From Paragonimus westermani (taxonomy: Eukaryota > Platyhelminthes > Trematoda > Plagiorchiida > Troglotrematidae): 64,000 nt of DNA. Both the position numbers and the translations under genes were made by a program. Position 1 is the stretch's first letter, and every line of letters begins with the position of its first letter. The stretch lies in assembly GCA_008508345.1 (NCBI GenBank), contig QNGE01002417.1, forward strand, positions 43,515-107,514, in the 5' to 3' direction. The notes under the pieces are model-generated. The model had not been told where the DNA came from. It saw only the letters and a program-made list of their open reading frames with translations, and did no database searches. Below, one piece after another: positions 21,301 through 29,300 of the stretch.

Positions 21301-23717
21301 TTCTACCTATATTTACAGCTTGTTTTGATGACAATGTTTCTGTATCTAGACACTGTCTAATCTCTTCTGTTTTTCAATCATGGGTTGCTCTTGTGCATGT
21401 AGACCAATAACGTATTGTTACATATGATGATGGTGAATGTGAGTGACATATATGACCGATCTCAGGGGTTGTGAATCGATAGGAATCATAAGTGTTATGC
21501 AACTAGGGAGCTCACACATGAGGAAAAACGGTCCATCATTCGTTCATTCATTATGAAGCAGTCAACGCAAGTTCCTCAACGAAAGCATCTTAAAATTTCG
21601 ATTAAACTAGGGTTATCGGCTCGTGCAGACAGATGACCTGGTTGGAGGAGAGTTTTATTTGATCAACTATTGCACGACTTCCGATCAGCAGTAAGTCTGG
21701 GATACTGGATCCATTCTATGGCTCATGACGTACACACTGCAATCTGAGAATCGGCAGCGCACTTTTCGCAATGTCACTCCGACTTGGGTAGTTCCGATGG
21801 CCGTCCACAATATTGACGCCAAGTACCACACTTTTTCATCACAAGCCATGATCACACCGGGTTGATGAGCGTTGCTATTCGTTCGAATCCACTGCTGATC
21901 ATACACTGTCAGCTTACTATGCATGCGGTGAAAACAACTTGCCATTAAACGCTGAGGCATCTCGAAAATTTCGAAGGGATAAAACTCAAGCTACAACATA
22001 TTTTGTTCAGTATCATGTGTACGTCTAGCCTTACTCAGCACGGTAACTTGAGTTCTTGCCGGCTGTGGAATACGGGCAGCAAATCATCCTACGTATTACA
22101 TATATGCAGTCATGTGTAGTATAGTACCCCTTCCAATCAATAGTGTGACCAGTCAAGCAACAACAGATGTGTCTGAGAGTAGACCAGTAGTAAGAAAAAC
22201 AAGTGCGCGGGTGATGCGAAGTGAACGATGGAAGCGAGATCGAAGACGACAGTGAAATTTAGAGAGGTATTTTCTCAGGGTTGCCTATTGTAGGTCCGGT
22301 CGCAGCGATCACGATACACACAGTCTGTGACTAGGGTTTCTACATTAGCCTCCAGCCACCGACTCTGCGAAGGCCACAGCCTGGAGGACAAACCCGACCT
22401 GCAGCCACTAACCCATTAGTGAATGACTTCATTTCTCTGTCATGTCACCATCTACCAACCTGCACCTTACTCCAGTGGTCGCGTTATCGACAAAATGTGT
22501 CTGGGGTCGCAGACGACCGTCCTATTGTCCCTAGTACACAACCTAACTACGTAAGTCTGTATATATCTTAAAGATTGAGCGAATAAACTCGTTTGATGCT
22601 CAGTACCAAATATCCACTTTCTAACTTTACCGCCATCTAACCGTCGATGCCACTCAACTCAGGTGATCGAACACAATCGGTGGTGGTGAAATAATGTGAA
22701 AGTGATCCGCGCCTTCTCTTTTGGGTGGTTGTTTTACAGCCGTTCGTTTGACCGTCTTAGACGCGTGACCGCCCAACTTCAGAGATGCCAGTGTGTAGTT
22801 AGGGATGCGCTATATTAGCGACTACCGCTCTCATTTCGGAGCTACGAGATTCCGTCTAATCTCGTACATCTCTGCCACTTATGCAACTTCACAGGTGCAC
22901 AAACCGCAAATTCAATATCGAACATCAAATCCACCTGATCACGGTAGTCTTTAAAAACGCTTTTCAATTTAAAGCTGCAAGGTGCATTCCGAAATATTCG
23001 CACTGTGAAATAGCGTTCGGTATTGTATGCTGATTGAAAATGGTCAAGCCACTTTTGCTTAAGCATAGTCAAGACCAGGCAGTCTTTCACTAGATAGGAT
23101 TTCCACTATGGTGTTTTGAGTGCCACTCTTCTGTTTCATTTGTTACAAAATTTGCGAAACTGTACAGCCCTGACGTACATCGCTTTTGGTACAGAGGTTG
23201 TAAGAGAGCTGAAATTAGGAGGGGATAAATCGAAGTGCAGACACCCTGATGTTAAGGTTATACGTGAGGACCTCGTTGTTCTTCCTGCATCAATGTCAAC
23301 CAATCGTGATTGTGATGTGCGTATCCGTGCAAGCATTACAGTTGCTAGTAACAGCGGTTCTTTGGTTATTGACCGAACAGGCTGATCATTTCAACGTTGT
23401 TCGAGTTCATCCATGAACGTACGCACACGTAAAACGTCTTGAATAACGTCTCATCCATAGTGCATCCGCCAAACGAACGTTAGTAAGAACAAATCTGAAC
23501 GATACGGACGTCATCAGGATTTTTATTAATACACCCGTCAGCAATCTGATTCCTGTCTTTCACCTCGAAACCCCCTAAATTGTGTTGCATATGGCGTGTC
23601 TGTTTACACTTGTTTCCTACCACTGTTCATGTGAATTTACACTTCTTTTTCATGTTCCAGCAATTGCAACGCATTTTCCAATCCCATGTAAAACACAACG
23701 TCTCCTCCGGTTGTTAA
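3173..23717 (+). CDS. ATAD2: ATAD2-type AAA+/bromodomain protein, 3' part (8 exons visible)
   Basis: The spliced exons at 3173-3366, 5429-5735, 6334-6492, 7095-7286, 10764-10955, 18190-18253, 19649-19986 and 23661-23717 keep one frame across every junction and end at TAA 23715-23717. In order they encode the end of the second, inactive AAA domain, a complete bromodomain, a basic Ser/Pro-rich linker, and the C-terminal helical segment typical of ATAD2 (SVEQLFRLQREF region). The bromodomain has the family hallmarks HLARHRRFAVFTRPV, YYEVIKRPMDL and NALEYNP with the acetyl-lysine-binding Asn. Family members are nuclear chromatin factors that read acetylated histones and act in replication and transcription. 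The ATPase core is upstream of the window, so the gene is partial here. The paralogue ATAD2B is an equally good name, since most invertebrates have one gene for the pair. Introns reach 7.2 kb and are rich in retroelements. Confidence 0.87.
5429..5735 (+). CDS. ATAD2: ATAD2 exon b: bromodomain first half
   Basis: The acceptor is ...cagccccag|T and the donor is AAA|GTGAGT. It encodes an acidic lead-in (SPEELLEIERAEAQLFRRLR) and then helix Z and the ZA loop of a bromodomain, ending in DAPDYYEVIKRPMDL-type sequence (here EAPDYYEVIKRPMDLGS) and RDRIDARQYTNAEEFMK. In human ATAD2 the corresponding shelf is Arg-Val-Phe; here it is Ala-Val-Phe. Start phase uses one base, end phase is 0. Confidence 0.93.
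6334..6492 (+). CDS. ATAD2: ATAD2 exon c: bromodomain second half
   Basis: The acceptor is cttcacag|GATATT and the donor is GCG|GTAAGT. It has 53 codons in phase 0 on both sides. It encodes DIELIYHNALEYNPANVP, carrying the conserved Asn that contacts acetyl-lysine, then helix C with EELHPPDLNERCKA. The split of the bromodomain between D-helix and B-helix fits its human counterpart. Confidence 0.93.
7095..7286 (+). CDS. ATAD2: ATAD2 exon d: post-bromodomain linker
   Basis: The acceptor is ttcggatag|GCAATG and the donor is CAT|GTTAGT. It has 64 codons in phase 0. The first residues (AMEAQAVRAAAAKRFAKLDS) continue the helix after the bromodomain, followed by a Ser/Pro-rich stretch with SPPPKLPPMPQGGRYSRRLH. 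It is assigned by phase, position and composition rather than conserved residues. Confidence 0.78.
7287..10763 (+). other. ATAD2 intron with LINE fragment
   Basis: A 3.5-kb intron. A short plus-strand fragment of the LINE 3' region lies at about 8855-8990 (gccgatgctgttgccggctg, then gaaatgaagtcagtcactag). The rest is AT-rich sequence in which I see no exon, RNA gene or intact element. Confidence 0.6.
8855..8990 (+). repeat. LINE 3'-region fragment
   Basis: It matches the segment of the larger copies just past the coding end: cgatgctgttgccggctggc corresponds to cgacgctgcggccgactagc at 42013, and agagaaatgaagtcagtcac to the aatgaagtcgttcacgaagg block at 42050. Divergence is high, so it is an old copy. 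Confidence 0.6.
10764..10955 (+). CDS. ATAD2: ATAD2 exon e: basic linker
   Basis: The acceptor is tgtaccaatag|GGTCAG and the donor is GAG|GTAGGC. It has 64 codons in phase 0. It encodes GQPPVLEPKDVEVLAAAVHR, a short RRRSPILGAPLSSPDKKQIR stretch and an acidic end (DVDIDANHETSLTLPKE). It is low-conservation linker, assigned because its open frame, splice sites and phases fit the exon chain. Confidence 0.75.
11690..12000 (+). repeat. repeat shared with 20345-20640, probably LINE 5' region
   Basis: It aligns in direct orientation with 20345-20640. Shared words include cggtcctaccaggtg against cggtccttccaggtg, acagtcagacgaaagg against acagtgagacgaaaag, gtgaggcacgatc-type sequence, and actccgatcaccctacgatt against actccgatcgcctaacggtt. 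It lies directly 5' of an endonuclease start (LNIGT motif at 12330), so it is read as the 5' untranslated part of the LINE. Confidence 0.65.
12290..13640 (+). mobile_element. rearranged RTE-like LINE with inverted middle segment
   Basis: Three blocks are visible. At about 12320-12435 the plus strand reads FLNIGTSNIGTF then LIGQQAALAGTFLSL, the amino end of the LINE endonuclease. From about 12440 to 12830 the minus strand instead carries the linker and RT start (GDTGRLFNLIRAVSPKRPSV near 12775-12715, ERNRAAGSDDLVP near 12510-12470). From about 12835 the plus strand resumes with the RT carboxy region and 3' tail, ending near 13640 in tgatgtattgctgt and tgttgttggtg runs. The inverted block sits between two forward blocks. 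Confidence 0.72.
13990..15765 (+). mobile_element. decayed RTE-like LINE: endonuclease end, linker, RT, 3' tail
   Basis: The plus strand shows, in order and in changing frames: the end of the endonuclease (QLDHIAVTYGWRHPLNDRR at about 14160-14220), the linker, the RT entry motif LKRNRAPGPDIVSL at about 14895-14940, and the RT palm segment GLRSLCGNHKDISLMRVVSK with LLTGLTLHRLIKP at about 15065-15165. The 3' tail (15447-15765) matches 1-330. The fit is to RTE/SR2-type non-LTR elements, whose encoded protein nicks target DNA and copies its own RNA in place. Stops and frameshifts make it inactive. Confidence 0.78.
16000..16560 (-). repeat. tRNA-derived SINE-like repeat
   Basis: On the minus strand a perfect RNA polymerase III B box (ggttcgagtcc, plus 16171-16181) follows an A-box-like ggtacacagtggt about 40 bases upstream, with anticodon-loop-like sequence between. 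The copy at 44190-44720 shares the block after the B box (gtgaaaaaggctacgc against gtggaaaagttacgc) and a block reading tagccagccccttcggaaca against ggccagcctcttcggaaaat. A functional tRNA is unlikely because no acceptor stem pairs and the sequence runs on into conserved non-tRNA sequence. Confidence 0.5.
17300..18110 (+). mobile_element. decayed Penelope-like element: RT tail and GIY-YIG endonuclease
   Basis: The plus strand reads, with frame changes, LTTRLKRRLDV and RLYLVACTRSMLLSLIKR (about 17595-17705), then GDTYIGQTDR (about 17767-17796), KDHLPTWLRRSVKAVYQ and SSASSAARHLAV (to about 17910). This is the order seen at the carboxy end of Penelope-like elements: RT thumb, the T-Y-I-G core of a GIY-YIG nuclease, then a SEHLP..W segment and a SSAI..HL..TGH segment. 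Stops and shifts between blocks show the copy is dead. The amino part of the RT was not found. Confidence 0.72.
18190..18253 (+). CDS. ATAD2: ATAD2 exon f: 64-nt linker exon
   Basis: A strong acceptor (ttctgttctcttttgtccgatttag) precedes CAATCT, and the donor is AATG|GTGAGA. It reads QSSVPPSSKNLENSNIDKLV plus NG. The exon starts in phase 0, as exon e requires, and leaves one G that joins GT at 19649 to make a Gly codon, so it resolves an otherwise incompatible phase between exons e and g. It has no conserved motif, and the assignment rests on the splice logic. Confidence 0.72.
19649..19986 (+). CDS. ATAD2: ATAD2 exon g: C-terminal helical region
   Basis: The acceptor is ctgtcttag|GTTCAC and the donor is AAG|GTTAGT. 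The last third (EHNAQQLSRFHGTVVDGTQG, SVEQLFRLQREFACAVFRRE, ECMELIK) follows the ATAD2/ATAD2B C-terminal pattern DHERLKNLLKTVV.....F.LE.LYA.ISQCIYRHR.DHDK..LI. The first two thirds are Ser/Thr-rich linker. Confidence 0.85.
20345..20640 (+). repeat. LINE 5'-region copy (pair of 11690-12000)
   Basis: This is the direct repeat of 11690-12000, see that entry. It is followed after about 430 bp by LINE 3' sequence at 21070, so the coding middle of this copy appears to be missing. Confidence 0.62.
21070..21400 (+). repeat. LINE 3'-region fragment
   Basis: Matches to other copies include ggttagccactgtagacgga against ggttagtcactgtaggtcgg at 13184, and tgatgacgttctacctatat with ttacagctt against tgatgacgtgttacttttac with ttacagctg at 13385. 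It lies in the last ATAD2 intron. Confidence 0.62.
21401..23660 (+). other. rest of the last ATAD2 intron
   Basis: Apart from the minus-strand LINE fragment at 22310-22510, I see no exon, RNA gene or clear repeat. A minus-strand open frame at 22842-23090 has no recognisable family. Confidence 0.5.
22310..22510 (-). repeat. LINE 3'-region fragment, reverse orientation
   Basis: Read in reverse, ggagtaaggtgcaggttggt, gacagagaaatgaagtcatt and the tggctgcaggtcgggtttgt blocks match the 3' region at 13118-13205 (ggagtaaggtgcgaagtggg, agggagatgaagtggttcac, tcactgtaggtcgggtccgt). Confidence 0.65.
23661..23717 (+). CDS. ATAD2: ATAD2 last exon
   Basis: A pyrimidine-rich acceptor (cttctttttcatgttccag) is followed by CAA TTG CAA CGC and 18 codons ending in TAA. 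The phase matches the donor at 19986. The peptide QLQRIFQSHVKHNVSSGC corresponds in position and character to the short tail after LIQKMEQEV in human ATAD2. Confidence 0.75.
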   Translation, partial: QLQRIFQSHVKHNVSSGC

Positions 23718-23906
23718 AAGGACTGGATTTTGTTTGCTAGACGTCTTATCTTTCCCAATCCCAATGTAGGCATTTTTTGTTACAGAACCTCAGGTTCGTT
23801 ATGGCCTTTTTTGTAAAACCGTCTGGCAGCTTATTCAGCTAGGAATGTTCCCTTTTTCTTATACGTCTCTATCTTTGTTGTACATGGATGTTGTTATTGA
23901 TTTTCT

Positions 23907-23912
23907 AATAAA
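23907..23912 (+). terminator. poly(A) signal of ATAD2
   Basis: A canonical AATAAA lies 190 bases after the stop codon in an AT-rich context (ttttctaataaagaatatta). It would give a short 3' UTR ending near 23930. Confidence 0.6.
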
Positions 23913-24212
23913 GAATATTATTTAGGTCTTTTAATCGCCTTCAGTGCATACCATGCTGTCTATTGTTATACCGGTTCAGTTGGAGCTACATAAGTTTGAA
24001 GGTTGCAGAGTTTGGGATGTAACTTGAATTAGGGTGTGACCTGGCACTACCACGCAGTCCAATTTCACTGTGATCACGTGGTATAAACTGAATTGTGACT
24101 TACGATTTATAAGAGCGCAGTCTGAACAGATTGCTTTATGCCGCAAAGGCAGTAATCTAGTCTAATGTGCGCATGTACACAAGACAATGACATCGACCCA
24201 GGCCCACCGAGG

Positions 24213-24580
24213 NNNNNNNNNNNNNNNNNNNNNNNNNNNNNNNNNNNNNNNNNNNNNNNNNNNNNNNNNNNNNNNNNNNNNNNNNNNNNNNNNNNNNNNN
24301 NNNNNNNNNNNNNNNNNNNNNNNNNNNNNNNNNNNNNNNNNNNNNNNNNNNNNNNNNNNNNNNNNNNNNNNNNNNNNNNNNNNNNNNNNNNNNNNNNNNN
24401 NNNNNNNNNNNNNNNNNNNNNNNNNNNNNNNNNNNNNNNNNNNNNNNNNNNNNNNNNNNNNNNNNNNNNNNNNNNNNNNNNNNNNNNNNNNNNNNNNNNN
24501 NNNNNNNNNNNNNNNNNNNNNNNNNNNNNNNNNNNNNNNNNNNNNNNNNNNNNNNNNNNNNNNNNNNNNNNNNNNNNNNN
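24213..24580. other. assembly gap (368 N)
   Basis: A run of N with no sequence. Open frames that cross it are artefacts. The right edge falls inside a LINE copy, so the gap was probably caused by that repeat. Confidence 0.99.
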
Positions 24581-24870
24581 AGATGGCGTAAAACAATGAA
24601 GTCGTTCACGAAGGAGCTAGCCAGTGTAGATCAGGTGCACCTCGCGACTCGCAGAGTCGGTGGCTGGAGACGTTGATTGAGATGGCAACTACAAGAGCTC
24701 AATGAAGTGAATGTTGCTGTCTTGTCGAGTTGTTCATGAAGTCAGTGCGTATAATGACGCGGGGAAGTGGGAGCCGTAAGGAAGTTGTCCTGCTGATAAC
24801 ACTTTATTTTCACTTACAGCTCGGTTGTCTGTTTGATGTTGACTTACTGAACATAGCCGTAGCTATCCAC
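24581..24870 (+). repeat. LINE 3' region, cut by the gap
   Basis: The first 217 bases are identical to 42036-42252, without a single mismatch or indel. After 24797 similarity drops to that of an old copy (aacactttattttcacttac against gacactttatttgcacttgc), then fades. It lies between the two convergent genes. Confidence 0.85.
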
Positions 24871-25666
24871 TCTTACCTTTTGTATAATTTTCACATGTGA
24901 TAGGGGACTCTCTATGGCACTCGCAAGATGCGGACGTGGACGTTTTACCTAGTGGAAGCCTGAATGGTCCTGCTTATGCTGACGGTTTAGAGACCGAGTA
25001 GCTAATCGGCACCCATTCGTCGCCGTTTGCTACCTGTTGATCTCGCGAGAACGAATTAACCGTCAGCAATTATCAAGACAGAAAACGAGCGGTAAGACAA
25101 ATAACGGGTAGATACGGGGATTGCACACAAAGCCTTAAAAGAGCGTCTGAAGGACGTAACTGGTAGAAAGGGTCGTACATACCACCGATCTTAAACAACC
25201 AGCTGGTTCTTCGAGCGGCGAAGTGCGGGTAGGTTACGTCAGTTTTCAGTTTGCCTGCATATATAACGTTCAAGAAACGGGAAACAGAAGGGAACGGCCA
25301 GGAAACTCGTTGTCTGAAACCCACACTTGATGGGGGGGCTTGTGTGTGGCTTAACGGAACGGAAGGTCTGGTCGTTTGCATCGATACTACGCCCTGAGGC
25401 GCTGCTGTGGGGGCTTCGAGGTTGGAGAGCAGAAAGCCAGTCACCAAGACGACGGAGTTTCTGTGCGCGCATGTTGAGCGGTTGGACACAACAGGTGAAA
25501 TGAACTGGTAATACCGAAAGGCGTTAGCGTCAACAAGGGTCATAATGACTCAGGATCTCACTCGTCGACCTGAGACGGATCCATGGCTCTTCCAAAAGAT
25601 AAAACACAGCACCGACGTGCGGGGTTTATCAGTCAGTTAAATTAGAAATCACCCTTTCTTGGTAGT
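24871..25666. other. intergenic stretch between the convergent genes
   Basis: No exon seen. A 156-codon minus-strand open frame at 25073-25543 lacks recognisable motifs and is downstream of the SRRT poly(A) signal. Confidence 0.4.
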
Positions 25667-25672
25667 TTTATT
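25667..25672 (-). terminator. candidate poly(A) signal of SRRT
   Basis: AATAAA on the minus strand, about 650 bases after the SRRT stop codon. It is the first canonical hexamer noticed downstream. The 3' UTR would then include the TA repeat at 25836-25871. Confidence 0.4.
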
Positions 25673-25834
25673 TACTACATACAATTATCATCACAAGCAC
25701 CAGCAGCTTTTTTCAGCATCAAGGTATAGGGACAAGAACCCCTGACTGTGTAGAGAACAGACAATCCTTTCAACAGCGTGCAACGTCACCGCTCGTTCCG
25801 ACGAGCTTAGGCTCTGAGCATTTCGAATCTTTCC

Positions 25835-25835
<1 letters not shown>

Positions 25836-25871
<36 letters not shown>
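25836..25871. repeat. (TA)n microsatellite
   Basis: About 17 TA units after a catatatatacatata lead-in. It lies in the predicted SRRT 3' UTR. Open frames reading IYIYIY across it are artefacts. Confidence 0.95.
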
Positions 25872-25873
<2 letters not shown>

Positions 25874-26323
25874 ATGGTAGACGCTGTCGGATGGCAATCC
25901 AGCGCAACATGGAAGAGGAAGTTTCAGGGGAACCAGGAACGCAGGTTGAAGGACAGAAATGCTGGTACAGAATGCCGAAAACGCGCTCAGCTATCAGCGA
26001 CCGGACAAAACGAGCAAGGATCAGGTCGACCTCAAACAACTGCACTATGGAGACATAGGGATCAATTTCGGAGATAGACCAAGTCGTTAGTGACCGTTAA
26101 TGCCGGATGGTTTTCTATTTCAGTACAGTCAACAGTGCTGACCAAAGATAGCGCGCGCGCATTCTTGCATCAATGATGCTGTAGACTCGAAGATGAATAC
26201 TTTTCACAATAGAGAGAAGCCGGTTAGGTATATTTCTATCAAGTGAGTGGGAAATGCAGAGAGAAAGAGAGTAACTATACACAACGAGGAGTTTAATGTG
26301 TGTAGCAGACAAACAGTTCACAA

Positions 26324-26399
26324 TTAGCTCCCATCGTTACCCGGGTCATCGAGGTCGTTGTAGGATATCATGCCACGTTCGCCTGTGCGGTAAGGCCGA
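26324..26399 (-). CDS. SRRT: SRRT exon 10: C-terminal peptide
   Basis: Acceptor tctatttcacag|TCGGCC. The 76-nt exon reads [20 protein letters not shown] then NDGS and TAA, matching the human ARS2 end RMVRGDPRAIVEYRDLDAPD. The phase matches the exon 9 donor. In human ARS2 this tail contacts the cap-binding complex; the final DVDFF is not present here. Confidence 0.88.
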
Positions 26400-29300
26400 C
26401 TGTGAAATAGAGTGGAAGGGAAAATGCACGATTGACAGTAATGGCAATGTTCGAATGATAACTATTTATGTAAGTCTCATTTGAAACAACGTTGTCCCTG
26501 TGTTGCAAAAATCAGGCTAAATTAGTTTTCAATCATGTTACGATTTACGATCACTGAGACATTTAAAGTAGCGTTTTCCTGAAACAAACTTAAGGAGAGT
26601 AGTCAAAAACGTTGATGTACGCATATTATGTTATCAATTGTGTATCACAGAAGAGGAGGCCATGAAGCGAAAACCAGGGATCGAATGTGAAATGAGATAA
26701 AAGAAACAAACCGCAGGGCTGTTCATTAATCACTCAATGGCCCCGTTACCATGGCAGTGCTAGCTAACAAGTCTTTATGCACACAGAGATGGGTATCAAC
26801 GTCTGAGTCCCGGCTGTTACGATAGGCTGGGACAGTTGCTTTGAGAAGTCGGTGTCTATCTCTGTGTGCAGAAAGACTCTTGTTAGTCTAGCACTATCAT
26901 GATAACGATGCCATTGACTGATCAGCGAACAGCTCCGTTATTTGTTTCCCTTATATTGAGACATTTGTTGAAACAGGCATATGGACTATAATGGACACGA
27001 AGCCCAAAGATAACAGTACCCAGCTACCGATAATATGACGATGGATTCAGGTTCAGTTGCTAGGACCGCTTCCATTTAGCTTTGGGCAGCCCGACAGTAT
27101 CCACCTCACATGTGACTGTCACACAACAGCAAACACTGTGTAGTGTACAAGTTAGCAGCTAAACCCCGTCTTATGCTAACTTGGTCTCATTCAACTGGCT
27201 ACTTTATGCATATCATAGTTAACAAGTAACAGCCACAGATGGTAAACGTGGTCAACGAGCTATCTTGCAGTTGGGCAGACAAAGCCTGAGTGTCAGCTAG
27301 TTTCTGAATTGATCGACTTAAATTACTGTAACCGTTCGGAGAAACGACAGTGGAGACAGCCACTGTACAGCTTAAAGAAGTAATTGCAACTCGAATAAAT
27401 AAAAGTTTCAGCTTACACATCACGCCGCATGCTATACACGATCCAGTGAATCGTGTGCGTGCCCTCTCCCCACACTTGTTAAGCTGCTCCCGAAACCGAC
27501 AAGAGTACTCAACGAAGTCAAGGCAAGAACCCGACCTCGCTATCTGGAAGTCAACGATGGGAAGGCACGAATCGTCAGACATTCAGATCACACACTGTAA
27601 CCTACCGGTTGCTAGTGTTGTAAGCAGAATTTTGTCTGCGACGACCATCGTAATTGCGAGAACCGTAATCGTTCGGAGAGTTTCCCCGTTGTGGTCTGCG
27701 CACCCCAGATCTCGGGCCAGCTGCTAGAGAATACAAATCGGCTGCAGTAGCTGCATTCGGATAGAGGGCAGCAGCAGCCGCTGCGGCCACAGCGGCCATT
27801 GCTTGCTGTTGTTGTTGTGCGGCAGCAACGTCGTAATAGTCCTGTCAAAACAAGAATCCGATAAGGGTACTAAGGTTCACATGACGTTTAATGCTACACT
27901 CCATAACCAGATGACATGGAGTGGATTAGTTAAACCAAGAGAGGAACTAAATTCAAGTGTAAAAGAAGAGGCATGGGCGAAAACTTTTTTTATAAAAGGG
28001 ATGGCAAAAAACTGCCGTGAATGAAGCAGGATGAACCTTAGTTCAATTTGGACGGAATGGTAGAACGGCAGATTCGGCTAATAACAAGCTGACGTAATGT
28101 TAGCGAAGGTTACAGTATCAGCATGTATACAAGCTGGGTACCATTAGTCCGCTCACTACTCCTACAGTTAAATGTCGCACGAACCGAACGGGCCCTATGT
28201 ACAAGTTGGCACATTTGTTGTAACTATTCAATAGTCACAGCACACTGCAGCTGCCAATAGAATATCCGGTAGTTAATTAAGGATAACCAACGTCCTTCGT
28301 ACTTCAGTCAACAAGCTCGTAGCATTCAGAGAAATGAAGCCAAAATATCTTTTCATCCTATGCGGCAAACAGGCAAAATGCTCACCGGTTCCTATTTATC
28401 ACACCTCGTGTGAACGATGCAAAGTTATTTGTTATGCGTCAGCATTCGCAAAATGCGCATAACCTACAGAAGCTTATGTGGCAACATCAGCAGGCTCATT
28501 GGCAGATAAGAGAAAAATGCGCTGGTATAGTCTTTTTCGTAGCGTTCCCATAACACCTCTGATCAGGAAACAAATGGACAAAAGTAACCGCATGCAATGG
28601 CGATGATCAGTCGCGGGTCGGAGGGTATAAAACAATATTCACATTTGATCAGTTTTCGCTTTCAGACGGACTTTTCAGTCGGCACCATTCGAAAAGACTA
28701 GCGATTACTCATCAGTAAAGAAAAATACTATTCAGTATATCGAACGGAACTAGATTTTCATTCACTGTGGGGTTGTCGATCTGGACGGACTGGCAATAGT
28801 CGTCTCTCTGGGATGATCGGGCAACCGGGTTGTCATTTGCAGATGACCACGACTAAGCACCTAGATGTAATAATTCGGTCGTGTCCGGCGTAAAGGTCGG
28901 AACAGATGACGCAAGAAAACGTGAACCAGAGTTCGAATCAGGGTCGCGGCACATATATGCGCTACTGACGAGCACGAACAAAAGCAAAACTTCAATTTGG
29001 TATTTCTTCTAAAAAAAATACTTGTAAAGATTTGAACGACGCCGTCTGAAACTCATAAGCGGTTGTTCGGTCAATCGAACCATCAAGGTAAATTCACCGT
29101 CACAACTACACTGGATTTGCCCGTGCACGGTTCTTACTAAACTTGCTAAACTTGTCATGCATTTAGGCAAATCACCTCCCTAACATGCAACCAACATGTC
29201 CCGATGTAATCCCCTGAAACTTGACTGGTGAGCTTCCTCTTTACAGCACATTCCCACCTACTTACCGCCCAGTTTTCTTGCATTAGCCCACACATTCTGT

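Noticed and set aside
24157..24609. Open frames spanning the N run
   Set aside because: They consist almost wholly of unknown bases; the gap creates them.
25691..26045. Minus frames containing IYIYIYIY
   Set aside because: Produced by the (TA)n microsatellite.
27602..27605. Stop codon directly after exon 9 taken as the end of SRRT
   Set aside because: A GTAGGT donor overlaps it, and a phase-matched downstream exon carries the conserved ARS2 C-terminus.
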